From assembly GCA_030747575.1 (NCBI GenBank), contig JASLKI010000105.1, positions 1-8,202 on the forward strand: a DNA stretch of 8,202 nt. Reading direction: 5' to 3'. Made by a program: the position numbers and the translations under genes. The notes under the pieces are model-generated. The model was not told the origin of the DNA and did no database searches. It saw only the letters and a list, made by a program, of their open reading frames with translations. The DNA is from Verrucomicrobiota bacterium (GTDB taxonomy: Bacteria > Verrucomicrobiota > Verrucomicrobiia > Limisphaerales > UBA1096). Of this stretch, positions 1 through 6,369 are shown in pieces. Positions within the stretch are counted from its first letter, which is position 1. Each line of letters starts with the position of its first letter.

Positions 1-1035
1 CGGCGCGACCGCGGGCCGGAGGTGGCCGGCCGGCCGCTCGAGGAATGGGTGCAGGATTTGCTCGTCACGGCCGACCCCGATCGCAGCGCCGCCGCGCAGG
101 CCGCCGTGGCACGGCTCGACACCAACGCCCTCCTGTGGCTGCAACTCGCGGTGAGCCACACTGATCCGGCCTGGAAACAGCCCCTGCTCAACACCGTCAA
201 AAAAGTGCCGGGCATCGACCGGCGCGACCTCATGCGCTGGGTGAACCTTTACGATCGCTCGGAAATCCGCGCCGGCGGCGTGGCCGGCCTGGCCGCGCTT
301 GGCCTAGCTGCGGTGCCGGCCATCCCCGAGTTGGTCACGGCACTCGGTGACCCCGAGCAGTTGGTTTACAACAACGCCCTCGCCGCGCTGCGCGGGCTGG
401 GTTCACTGCCGCTGCGCGAGATCACCAATCGACTTGCCCAAGTGGACGGCGGCCATCGCACGCGAATGCTGCACGTGCTTCGAAACATGAAGTCGGACGT
501 CGCTCCCGCGGCTCCGTCGCTGGTTGGCATCATCGAGGCCAAGCCGGGCAGCGACGAGGCCAACGCCGCTGCTGCCGCGCTGTCGATGATGGGCCACCGT
601 GCCGCTCCGGCCGTGATGCGGCTCATCTCCAGTGAGCGGTACGAGTTGCGGGTGGCCGGCTTCGACGTGTTGCAGCGGCTCATGCCGGCCGAGCACGGCT
701 TGTGGGAGGCGCTGCGCGGGACGTTCCAACTCGGCGGCGAACGGGAGGCGAGGATCCTTGCCGCGCTGCGGGATGTATGGGGCGAGCCGGGAACGGACAC
801 CCCGACGCTCTCGGCGGCGGTGCTTCGCGGTACGGCGAAATCCCGTGCGGCGGGAATTTTCCTGATGGGCGAAGCGGCCCGGCCGGGAAACGTCTACGCC
901 CGCAAGCTGCGAAAGTTGAGAGACCGAAAATTAGAGTCCGGCCAGGCGGCGATCGAGGCCGCGCTGCGAAAACTGAAGGCGGCAGAGGCTACCGCTTCAG
1001 GGTCGCCGGGCGCGGCGAAAACGTCTTCAGACTGA
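1..1035 (+). CDS. HEAT-repeat protein, 5' partial
   Basis: The frame is open to the left edge, so the true start lies upstream. The GTG at 22 is only the first possible start inside the window and sits in the middle of a continuous frame. The visible 344 codons are rich in Ala and Leu and read as tandem antiparallel helix pairs. The clearest are around the segments AGGVAGLAALGLAAVPAIPELV and LVYNNALAALRGLGSLPL, then DVAPAAPSLVGIIEAK and ANAAAAALSMMGHRAAPAVMRL, each with the Ala-Pro turn typical of HEAT/PBS-lyase-type repeats. The opening GRPLEEWVQDL resembles the segment that often precedes HEAT repeats in secreted or anchored proteins of Planctomycetota and Verrucomicrobiota (recalled, not searched). 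The C-terminal tail is basic, then Ala/Ser-rich and probably disordered. Such proteins usually act as protein-binding scaffolds. No catalytic motif is visible and the partner is unknown. The last 47 bp overlap the convergent downstream gene. Confidence 0.8.
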   Translation, partial: RRDRGPEVAGRPLEEWVQDLLVTADPDRSAAAQAAVARLDTNALLWLQLAVSHTDPAWKQPLLNTVKKVPGIDRRDLMRWVNLYDRSEIRAGGVAGLAALGLAAVPAIPELVTALGDPEQLVYNNALAALRGLGSLPLREITNRLAQVDGGHRTRMLHVLRNMKSDVAPAAPSLVGIIEAKPGSDEANAAAAALSMMGHRAAPAVMRLISSERYELRVAGFDVLQRLMPAEHGLWEALRGTFQLGGEREARILAALRDVWGEPGTDTPTLSAAVLRGTAKSRAAGIFLMGEAARPGNVYARKLRKLRDRKLESGQAAIEAALRKLKAAEATASGSPGAAKTSSD

Positions 1036-2770
1036 TCCCGCGATCGTCGGTCTCTGCACCGTAAACGGTGAAGTCAAAGTACTTCGCGATTTTCGAGCCC
1101 GTTGGCAGAAGTGAGAAATCAAGCCACTCGCTCAGGCTGACTTCGCCAAAGCCATCCGTTGGGATCATGCTGAAAATCATGTCAAACTGGTCGGCGTTGT
1201 CGCGGAGGGTGTCCATTGTGCTGAGCACCATGTCGCGGTCGTTCTGGTAGCCGAAGAACCCGGAATCCATTCCGCCCACCAATGCCGTCGCTGCCGCCAG
1301 CCCGTCGCGCTTGGCCAGCTCGCCGTTGGTCTTGCCGTCGAGGAACGCCTGCAGCAGATCGGCGTCGGTGGCTGCCGCCATGTAGCCGTTCCGGGCGGCA
1401 AGGAGCAGTTCCATCTTGACCAGTTCGCCGGTGCTGGGGTCGGGGAACTCCGCCAACTCGAAGCTGTACACCGTGTGGTCGCCGAGCCGGCGCGGCAACA
1501 TCGCCGCCTCGTTGAGCGGCGGCGGCAGGATGCCGGGCACCGCTCCGACTCCCTTGATCAGTTCGTCCGGGTTCGGCGACTTGACGAGCACCACCATCGG
1601 CCCGGCGCCAATGTCGTTCAGCGCCGTGCCCTTGGGCGGCATTTGATAAACAATCAGGTCGTCGCCAAAATTGTTGAGAAAACTTTTCCTGAAGTCGAAG
1701 TTCGAATCCTTGTCCTTGCCCAGCAGGCCGACGGTGAACTCAACCATGTTGGCCACGTCCGGCGACAACTCGAGCAGCAGCTTCTCAAGATTTTTCCACG
1801 CGGCATCCATGTCTAGACGCCACCGCGAAAATGCGCCCACGTTGGCCGGCACGAACGGCGGCGGCGAGGTGTCAGCGCGCTTGGCTTCCAGCAGGCCAAA
1901 AAGCCCCTTGCGCTTGGCCTTGGGCAAACCGATGAACAACTCGGAGTGCGCTCCATCGGGCTGCTCGCTGTACGCCATGGCCAACGTGCCCAGGCCGTCG
2001 ATGCCCAGAGCACCCACCACTTCGGCGAAGTCGATGCCCACCTCGGCTCCGTCCGGCAGGTTGCCGAGCAGTTGCGGCAGAACCGCGCCAGGGTTCGCCC
2101 ACACATAAAAATCGGCTCCCCTCAGAACCGCTCCGTGATCCGCCGCGAACGCGGGGTTGCCGGCCAGTGTCCTGGCATCTTTGCCGTTCAATCGAGCGAG
2201 GACGCCCTCGATCTGTACCGATTTCGTCCCGGCAATCAGTTGAGCGCCGACACGGCCAATGTGCACCTGCCGGTCGCTTTCCGGGTCCTTCACCGTGGTG
2301 AAATCAACCCCGCCAATCTCCGTCTCGCTGACTTCGCGATCATCCTTCCTCCAGTCGCGCTCGAGTCGCGACAAGGTTCTACGGAGGGTGACACTCTTTC
2401 GGCCGGCATCGAGCAGCAGCAGCAGCGCCGGTTCCTCGCCGGCATTCTGCCCCGGCACCACGGCCAGGGCGACGGGGCCGCTGGCTATCTCCTCGAACGC
2501 CTCAAAATCAATCGCCAACTCCTCCTCAATCCCGGCCAGCACGTTTGCCTCGAAGCCATCGGCCAGCTTTTTGCGGAACGGCTTGAACTCGGCGCTGTCC
2601 CAAAACTGCCCCGATGCGCTGTCCTTGAAATGTTTTTTCGCGCTGGCGTAGTTTGGGGCGGCCACCACCAGCACGGTCTCAGCCGGCAGTAATGCCTCCA
2701 GCGATGAGGCGGCTTTTGCGGATATAACGAGCGTGAAACCGACCAAGATCGAAACAACGATTTTTTTCAT
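989..2770 (-). CDS. Secreted DUF3352-like protein of unknown function
   Basis: This 593-residue protein starts with a clear Sec signal peptide: MKK, a hydrophobic core IVVSILVGFTLVIS, and an AKA|A signal peptidase I site near residue 20. The mature part opens with SLEALLPAETVLVVAAPNYA. This matches the 'LPA-T-hydrophobic' opening I associate with large exported DUF3352-type proteins of Verrucomicrobiota and Planctomycetota, where a strand is followed by a segment like KKHFKDSASGQFWDSAEFKPF. I see no zinc, catalytic or lipobox motif and no second membrane segment, so a soluble periplasmic protein is likely. The middle and C-terminal parts (KSFLNNFGDDLIVYQMPP, NGYMAAATDADLLQAFLDG) also fit the family pattern of alternating strands and helices. 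The ATG at 2770 is preferred because it gives a complete signal peptide, although no Shine-Dalgarno sequence precedes it. The gene is transcribed away from the peptidase operon and its stop lies inside the HEAT gene. Family assignment is moderate and the function is unknown. Confidence 0.85.
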   Translation of the reverse strand: MKKIVVSILVGFTLVISAKAASSLEALLPAETVLVVAAPNYASAKKHFKDSASGQFWDSAEFKPFRKKLADGFEANVLAGIEEELAIDFEAFEEIASGPVALAVVPGQNAGEEPALLLLLDAGRKSVTLRRTLSRLERDWRKDDREVSETEIGGVDFTTVKDPESDRQVHIGRVGAQLIAGTKSVQIEGVLARLNGKDARTLAGNPAFAADHGAVLRGADFYVWANPGAVLPQLLGNLPDGAEVGIDFAEVVGALGIDGLGTLAMAYSEQPDGAHSELFIGLPKAKRKGLFGLLEAKRADTSPPPFVPANVGAFSRWRLDMDAAWKNLEKLLLELSPDVANMVEFTVGLLGKDKDSNFDFRKSFLNNFGDDLIVYQMPPKGTALNDIGAGPMVVLVKSPNPDELIKGVGAVPGILPPPLNEAAMLPRRLGDHTVYSFELAEFPDPSTGELVKMELLLAARNGYMAAATDADLLQAFLDGKTNGELAKRDGLAAATALVGGMDSGFFGYQNDRDMVLSTMDTLRDNADQFDMIFSMIPTDGFGEVSLSEWLDFSLLPTGSKIAKYFDFTVYGAETDDRGISLKTFSPRPATLKR

Positions 2771-2962
2771 AACGACAGGAATGTTGATGGGGAAACAACA
2801 CCAAAAAGTGTGCTACACGCCAAACTAGGCGAAAGTTACGCTGCCTGTAAGCCAAAAAGTCGCCTCGCCGGGAGGGGTTGCGGTGGTGGCCCGCGCGGCA
2901 TAATCTGGTGACCGAGGGAACTACCCCGCCCGAGCCGCTTGGCCAAGCGCCGGCTCCCATTC
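2771..2962. promoter_or_regulatory. Divergent intergenic region with weak candidate promoters
   Basis: These 192 bp separate two divergent genes and must hold promoters for both unless the operon is read from further away. On the plus strand the best -10 is CATAAT at 2899-2904, with a poor -35 TTGCGG at 2878-2883 (15-bp spacer). This would give a leader of about 50 nt before the ATG at 2963. On the minus strand a weak pair is CTTACA (complement of 2846-2851) and TAGTTT (complement of 2822-2827) with an 18-bp spacer. The half next to the minus-strand gene is visibly more AT-rich than the genes. These are matches by eye to a sigma-70 consensus that may differ in this organism. Confidence 0.3.
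2932..2956 (+). promoter_or_regulatory. Leader hairpin just upstream of the M20 peptidase start
   Basis: GAGCCG (2932-2937) pairs perfectly with CGGCTC (2951-2956). Inside, CTT/AAG can add three pairs around a GGCC tetraloop, leaving a 3-nt bulge (2948-2950). At DNA level the same stretch contains the 14-bp perfect palindrome CGCTTGGCCAAGCG (2936-2949). The hairpin ends six bases before the ATG at 2963, and no Shine-Dalgarno sequence is visible there, so it could affect ribosome access. The pairing is seen directly; the regulatory role is inferred. Confidence 0.35.
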
Positions 2963-4333
2963 ATGAATCAACTGAAGAAATACATCGACGCCAACCGGCA
3001 GCGGTTCATCGACGAGCTGATTGAGTATCTGCGCTTCCCCAGCGTGTCGGCGCAGAACGCGCACAAAAAAGACATGGCCGACTGCGCCCGCTGGCTTGCC
3101 GGTCACGCCAAGTCGTTTGGCCTCAAGTCGCGCGTGCACAGGACTGGCGGCCACCCGATCGTCACCGCCGCCACGCCGCGCCGGCGCAACAGCGCCAAGC
3201 CTCACTTTCTCGTGTACGGCCACTATGACGTTCAGCCTCCCGAGCCGCTCGAGCTGTGGGAGAGCCCGCCGTTCGAGCCGACGATTCGCGGCCGCAACCT
3301 CTTCGCGCGCGGCGCTAGCGACAACAAGGGCCAGCACTTCGCCCATCTCAAGGCGGTCGAGGCGTATCTCAAGACCGGCACCGAGCTGCCGTGCGACTTG
3401 ACGTTTGTCGTAGAGGGCGAGGAGGAGGTCGGCGGCGAGGCGCTCGTCGAGTTTCTCAACCAGAACAAACGCGAACTCCAGTGCGACGGCGTCGTGGTTT
3501 CCGACACCGGCATGCCTGATCTCAAGCACCCAGCGCTGACATACGCGCTCCGCGGCGTCGCCGCACTCGAGGTCAAGCTCACCGGTCCTGATCGCGATTT
3601 GCACTCCGGCATTTACGGCGGCTCGGTTGAGAATCCCGCAATGGCACTGAGCAAAATGCTCGGCCGGATGATCAACAAAAACGGCAGCATCAACGTCCCC
3701 GGCTTTTACGACGACGTCGTCAAGCTTACCGCTTACGAGCGCAGGCAACTTGCCCGCGTCCCGTACAGCGAGGCCAAGTACAAAAAGCTGCTCGGCGTGA
3801 AGGCGCTCTTTGGCGAAAAAGGCTTCACGCCCAACGAGCAGCGCGCGGCGCGGCCGACGTTCGAGATCAACGGCCTCACCAGCGGCTACCAGGGCGAGGG
3901 CAGCAAAACCATCGTGCCCAGCTTCGCCAGTGCAAAGATCACCATGCGCCTCGTGCCGGATCAGGATCCCAAAAAAATCCTCCGCTTGGTTGCCAAGCAA
4001 CTCAAGGCACTCTGCCCGCCGACGATGCGTATCGAGATCGAGTTGGGCCACGGCGCCGACCCGTACATCGTCTCGCCGACCAGCCCCTTGGCCAAGGCCT
4101 CGCTCAAGTCGCTCAAGGCTGCGTTCGGCCACGAACCGGTGCTGCTGCGCGAGGGCGGCTCGATCCCTATTGTCGAGCATTTCGCCCGTATTTTGAAGGT
4201 CGACACCTATCTGCTCGGCCTAGCGCTGCCGGACGATAACCTCCATTCGCCCAACGAGAAAATGGACCTCGAGGCGTTCACTCGCGGCATCTGGATGAGC
4301 GCCAATCTCTGGAGAAATCTCGCCGAGGTGTAA
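2963..4333 (+). CDS. M20-family zinc dipeptidase (carnosinase/ArgE/DapE superfamily)
   Basis: This 456-residue protein has the full di-zinc ligand set of M20 peptidases. H87 and D89 lie in YGHYDVQP, the bridging D120 in RGASDNKG, and E154 (catalytic base) and E155 (metal) in EGEEEVGG. D181 lies in VVSDTGMP, H214 in DLHSGIYGG and H428 in LPDDNLHSPNEK. H214 and the insert after it mark the dimerisation ('lid') domain, and the C-terminal REGGSIPIVEHF and NLHSPNE signatures are typical of the dipeptidase subgroup rather than DapE or ArgE. There is no signal peptide, so it is cytoplasmic, hydrolysing small peptides or N-acyl amino acids; the exact substrate is not readable from sequence. I chose the ATG at 2963 over an in-frame TTG at 2939, because the TTG lies inside a palindrome and adds eight residues not needed by the family. 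It is the first gene of a tight operon, two bases ahead of queE. Confidence 0.92.
   Translation: MNQLKKYIDANRQRFIDELIEYLRFPSVSAQNAHKKDMADCARWLAGHAKSFGLKSRVHRTGGHPIVTAATPRRRNSAKPHFLVYGHYDVQPPEPLELWESPPFEPTIRGRNLFARGASDNKGQHFAHLKAVEAYLKTGTELPCDLTFVVEGEEEVGGEALVEFLNQNKRELQCDGVVVSDTGMPDLKHPALTYALRGVAALEVKLTGPDRDLHSGIYGGSVENPAMALSKMLGRMINKNGSINVPGFYDDVVKLTAYERRQLARVPYSEAKYKKLLGVKALFGEKGFTPNEQRAARPTFEINGLTSGYQGEGSKTIVPSFASAKITMRLVPDQDPKKILRLVAKQLKALCPPTMRIEIELGHGADPYIVSPTSPLAKASLKSLKAAFGHEPVLLREGGSIPIVEHFARILKVDTYLLGLALPDDNLHSPNEKMDLEAFTRGIWMSANLWRNLAEV
3984..3998. repeat. Inverted copy of the GCTTGGC motif (3-nt spacer)
   Basis: GCTTGG, TTG, then CCAAGC forms a head-to-head pair of the recurrent motif inside the M20 peptidase gene. 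It is the same half-site as the CTTGGCCAAG palindromes elsewhere in the window, but with a spacer of three bases. Confidence 0.5.
4086..4097. repeat. Exact CTTGGCCAAG palindrome in the M20 gene
   Basis: CCTTGGCCAAGG is a perfect 12-bp palindrome containing one of four exact copies of CTTGGCCAAG in the window. It is read in frame as Pro-Leu-Ala-Lys-Ala, a different frame from the copy at 6334-6349. Confidence 0.55.
4325..4330 (+). promoter_or_regulatory. Ribosome binding site for queE
   Basis: GAGGTG lies five bases before the queE ATG and overlaps the last codons of the upstream peptidase gene. It supports the start at 4336 and coupled translation of the two genes. Confidence 0.6.
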
Positions 4334-4335
4334 CC

Positions 4336-5064
4336 ATGGCCGATTCGCTGCTGGTTCACGAAATCTACCTGAGCATTCAGGGCGAGAGCACCTTCGCCGG
4401 GCTACCGTGCGCCTTCGTCCGGCTCACCGGCTGCGACCTCCGCTGCTCCTACTGCGACACCGCGTACGCTTTCACCGGCGGCCAATCGATGATTATCGAC
4501 GAGGTTGTCGCCGAACTCGAAAAACGATGCGCCTTCACCGGCGAGCCCGGCAACAAACTGCCGCTTGTTGAGCTCACAGGCGGCGAACCGTTGTTGCAAA
4601 AAAATGTTCACTCGCTGATGCGCCGCCTTTGTGACATGGGCCTCACCGTGCTGGTCGAGACCAGTGGCGCGCACGACATCAGCGCGAGCGATCCGCGCGT
4701 GCGCCACATCATGGACTGGAAATGCCCGAGCAGCGGCGAGTCCAAAAAAATGCTCACCGAGAACATCGCCCGGCTCAAGGCAAGCGACGAGGTGAAGTTC
4801 GTCATCGGCACCGAGGAGGATTACGCTTGGGCCAAGATTCAATTAGTCGGGCACAAATTGGGCGAACGCTGCCCCGTGCTGTTCTCGTGGGTGGCTCCGC
4901 TTGAGGCGCATCAACAGGACGAGTCGCTCAAGCCGGTGCCGACTGGTCACAGGCCGATCACGCGCCGCGAACTCGTCGAGCGCATCACCCGGGACAAGCT
5001 GCTTGTGCGGTTCCAGTTGCAGATGCACAAGTTCATCTGGCCGCCCGACGAAAAGGGTGTTTGA
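4336..5064 (+). CDS. queE: 7-carboxy-7-deazaguanine synthase QueE (radical SAM)
   Basis: QueE converts 6-carboxy-5,6,7,8-tetrahydropterin to 7-carboxy-7-deazaguanine, the ring-contraction step of preQ0/queuosine synthesis, using a 4Fe-4S cluster and S-adenosylmethionine. The 242-residue protein opens with VHEIYLSIQGEST, the usual QueE start. It carries the cluster motif CxxxCxxC as C33, C37 and C40 (TGCDLRCSYCDT), then the SAM-binding GGEP at 82-85 (ELTGGEPLLQ), ETSG at 108-111 and a DWKCPSSGE segment at 127-135, close to the usual D-K-P-x-S-G-E. The C-terminal RFQLQMHKFIWP is the conserved QueE tail (usually QxHKxxW). Length is normal to slightly long. It starts two bases after the peptidase stop and ends three bases before the aminotransferase. 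The partner enzymes QueD, QueC and QueF are not in the window. The neighbours are housekeeping, so a role in tRNA queuosine is likelier than in deazaguanine DNA modification. Confidence 0.95.
   Translation: MADSLLVHEIYLSIQGESTFAGLPCAFVRLTGCDLRCSYCDTAYAFTGGQSMIIDEVVAELEKRCAFTGEPGNKLPLVELTGGEPLLQKNVHSLMRRLCDMGLTVLVETSGAHDISASDPRVRHIMDWKCPSSGESKKMLTENIARLKASDEVKFVIGTEEDYAWAKIQLVGHKLGERCPVLFSWVAPLEAHQQDESLKPVPTGHRPITRRELVERITRDKLLVRFQLQMHKFIWPPDEKGV
4826..4836. repeat. CTTGG-G-CCAAG inverted motif in queE
   Basis: Two head-to-head half-sites of the recurrent GCTTGGC/GCCAAGC motif are separated by a single G inside queE. It is listed as a variant of the exact CTTGGCCAAG palindrome. Confidence 0.4.
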
Positions 5065-5067
5065 GTC

Positions 5068-6369
5068 GTGAAAAAAAAGGCCAACAAAACCATCGATCAA
5101 CTGCGACGTTTTGAGTCGCGCAACGTCACGTTCATCGAGCCGGACGGCAGTTGGCCGATCGTCTGGGAGAGGGCCAAGGGCATGCGTGTTTGGGACGACG
5201 CCGGTCGCGAGTATCTCGACTTCACCGCGGCGTTTGCCGTCGCGGCGGCCGGCCACGCCAACCCTCGCATTGTCGCCGCCGGCCAGCGCCAAATGGCCAA
5301 GCTGCTGCACGCGATGGGCGACGTCCACCCCCACGCACTTAAGGCCGAGCTGGCCCGCGAACTTAGCCGACTCACCTTCGAGCGCCTGGCCAAGCGCATC
5401 GGCAAAACGATCTTTTGCAACTCCGGCTTCGAGGCGGTCGAGGCCGCGCTCAAGACCGCCCACCTCGCCACCGGCCGTACGCGCGTGATCGCGTTCGAGG
5501 ACGCCTATCACGGCCTCGGTTACGGCGCGCTCAACGCCACTTGGCGCAGCGATTTCCGCTCGCCGTTCCGCCGCCAAATCGGCGGGTTCGCCAGCTTCGT
5601 CCCGTTCCCGCGCGTCCGGGCCGACTTGGTCAAGCTCGAGCAGCGCTTGGCCGCCGAGTTCCGCAAACGAAACGTTGGCGCGATTTTGGTCGAGCCGATC
5701 CAAGGCCGTGGCGGCACGAACATCCCGCCGCCCGGTTTCCTGAAACTGCTCCACAATGTTTGCAACAAGTACGGAGCGCTGCTGATTTGCGACGAGGTGT
5801 ACACCGGCTTCGGCCGCACCGGGCGCTGGTTCGCCAGCGAGCATTTCGGGGTCACACCGGACATCCTCTGCCTTGGCAAAGCGCTCACCGGCGGCTTCCC
5901 GCTCTCGGCCTGCGTTGGGCGTGCCGATGTGATGGATCGCGCCTGGCCGGAGTCCACCGGCGAGGCGATCCACACCAGCACGTTCCTCGGCCACCCGGTT
6001 GGCTGCGCGATGGCGATAGCGTCCCTGCGCGAACTCGACTCACGCAAGCTGCCCGAGCGCAGCTCCGAGATGGGCAGACTGTTTCTCGATGAACTCCGGC
6101 GCTTGGCCAAACGGCTTGGCCGCGGACGCTGCCAGCCGCGGGGCGTTGGCTTGATGCTCGCGCTCGAGCTGTTCCACGACGACGGCGCGCCCGCCACCGC
6201 CATCGCCGTCGGCGTGACCAAACGATTGTTGCACGACGGTTTCATCCTGCTGCCGGAAGGCGACCCGGCGAACATCCTGTCGTTCACGCCGCCGCTCACC
6301 GTTGGTAAGTCTCACATCACGAAGTTAATCCGTGCGCTTGGCCAAGCGCTCGAGGAGGCTTACGAATGA
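5068..6369 (+). CDS. Class III PLP-dependent aminotransferase, substrate unassigned
   Basis: This 433-residue protein has the whole class III (fold type I) aminotransferase layout. Gly-His-Asn-Pro near 62-66 follows the entry strand VWDDAGREYLDF. A phosphate-site region NSGFEAVEAALK lies at 118-129, a YHG at 147-149 and VEPIQGRGG at 208-216. The cofactor signature is ICDEVYTGFGRTG, with D242 binding the pyridine nitrogen, and the Schiff-base lysine is K271 in LGKALTGGFP. THTSTFLGHP-like sequence and the FTPPLTV tail also match. Relatives include acetylornithine, ornithine and 4-aminobutyrate aminotransferases; the sequence alone does not decide the amino donor. Residue 121 is Phe in a loop position more often Ser, Thr or Val. 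The start is a GTG with AAGGG about ten bases upstream, followed by a run of eight A. The gene starts three bases after queE, and its stop overlaps the rsmA start by 4 bp (ATGA). Confidence 0.9.
   Translation: MKKKANKTIDQLRRFESRNVTFIEPDGSWPIVWERAKGMRVWDDAGREYLDFTAAFAVAAAGHANPRIVAAGQRQMAKLLHAMGDVHPHALKAELARELSRLTFERLAKRIGKTIFCNSGFEAVEAALKTAHLATGRTRVIAFEDAYHGLGYGALNATWRSDFRSPFRRQIGGFASFVPFPRVRADLVKLEQRLAAEFRKRNVGAILVEPIQGRGGTNIPPPGFLKLLHNVCNKYGALLICDEVYTGFGRTGRWFASEHFGVTPDILCLGKALTGGFPLSACVGRADVMDRAWPESTGEAIHTSTFLGHPVGCAMAIASLRELDSRKLPERSSEMGRLFLDELRRLAKRLGRGRCQPRGVGLMLALELFHDDGAPATAIAVGVTKRLLHDGFILLPEGDPANILSFTPPLTVGKSHITKLIRALGQALEEAYE
6334..6349. repeat. 16-bp perfect palindrome GCGCTTGGCCAAGCGC
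   Basis: This is the longest copy of the CTTGGCCAAG palindrome in the window, at the 3' end of the aminotransferase gene. It ends two bases before the rsmA ribosome binding site. As RNA it can fold into a 6-bp stem (GCGCTT/AAGCGC) with a GGCC tetraloop. No U-tract follows, so it is not an intrinsic terminator. Confidence 0.65.
6352..6358 (+). promoter_or_regulatory. Strong Shine-Dalgarno site for rsmA
   Basis: GAGGAGG lies seven bases before the rsmA ATG at 6366 and inside the last codons of the aminotransferase gene. It is the best ribosome binding site in the window and fixes the rsmA start. Confidence 0.8.

Noticed and set aside
1946..2692. 248-codon plus-strand frame opposite the secreted DUF3352-like gene
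   Set aside because: It has no motif or ribosome binding site, and the minus-strand frame has a signal peptide and family-like sequence.
2801..2860. Direct repeat CCAAAAAGT at 2801-2809 and 2852-2860, and a short inverted repeat GTGT-GCT-ACAC at 2808-2818
   Set aside because: Nine- and four-base matches in an AT-richer intergenic stretch are too short to call operators without comparison to relatives.
2939..2962. In-frame TTG at 2939 as an earlier start for the M20 peptidase
   Set aside because: It lies in the palindrome and hairpin core with no ribosome binding site. The ATG at 2963 gives the normal family N-terminus.
2921..4180. Long minus-strand open frame (about 419 codons) opposite the M20 peptidase
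   Set aside because: It mirrors a gene with all M20 zinc ligands. The translation is low in complexity (Ala, Val, Arg, Glu, Leu) and has no recognisable motif, as expected for an antisense frame in GC-rich DNA.
5068..5079. Programmed -1 frameshift at the A-AAA-AAG heptamer
   Set aside because: It falls at codons 2-4, where a shift would make no meaningful alternative product, and no stimulatory structure is visible.
4843..5994. Long minus-strand open frame (about 383 codons) opposite queE and the aminotransferase
   Set aside because: It spans the junction of two well-supported genes and shows no domain. It is an antisense shadow.
6334..6349. Intrinsic terminator between the aminotransferase gene and rsmA
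   Set aside because: The hairpin lies inside coding sequence, is followed by a ribosome binding site rather than a T-run, and the genes overlap.
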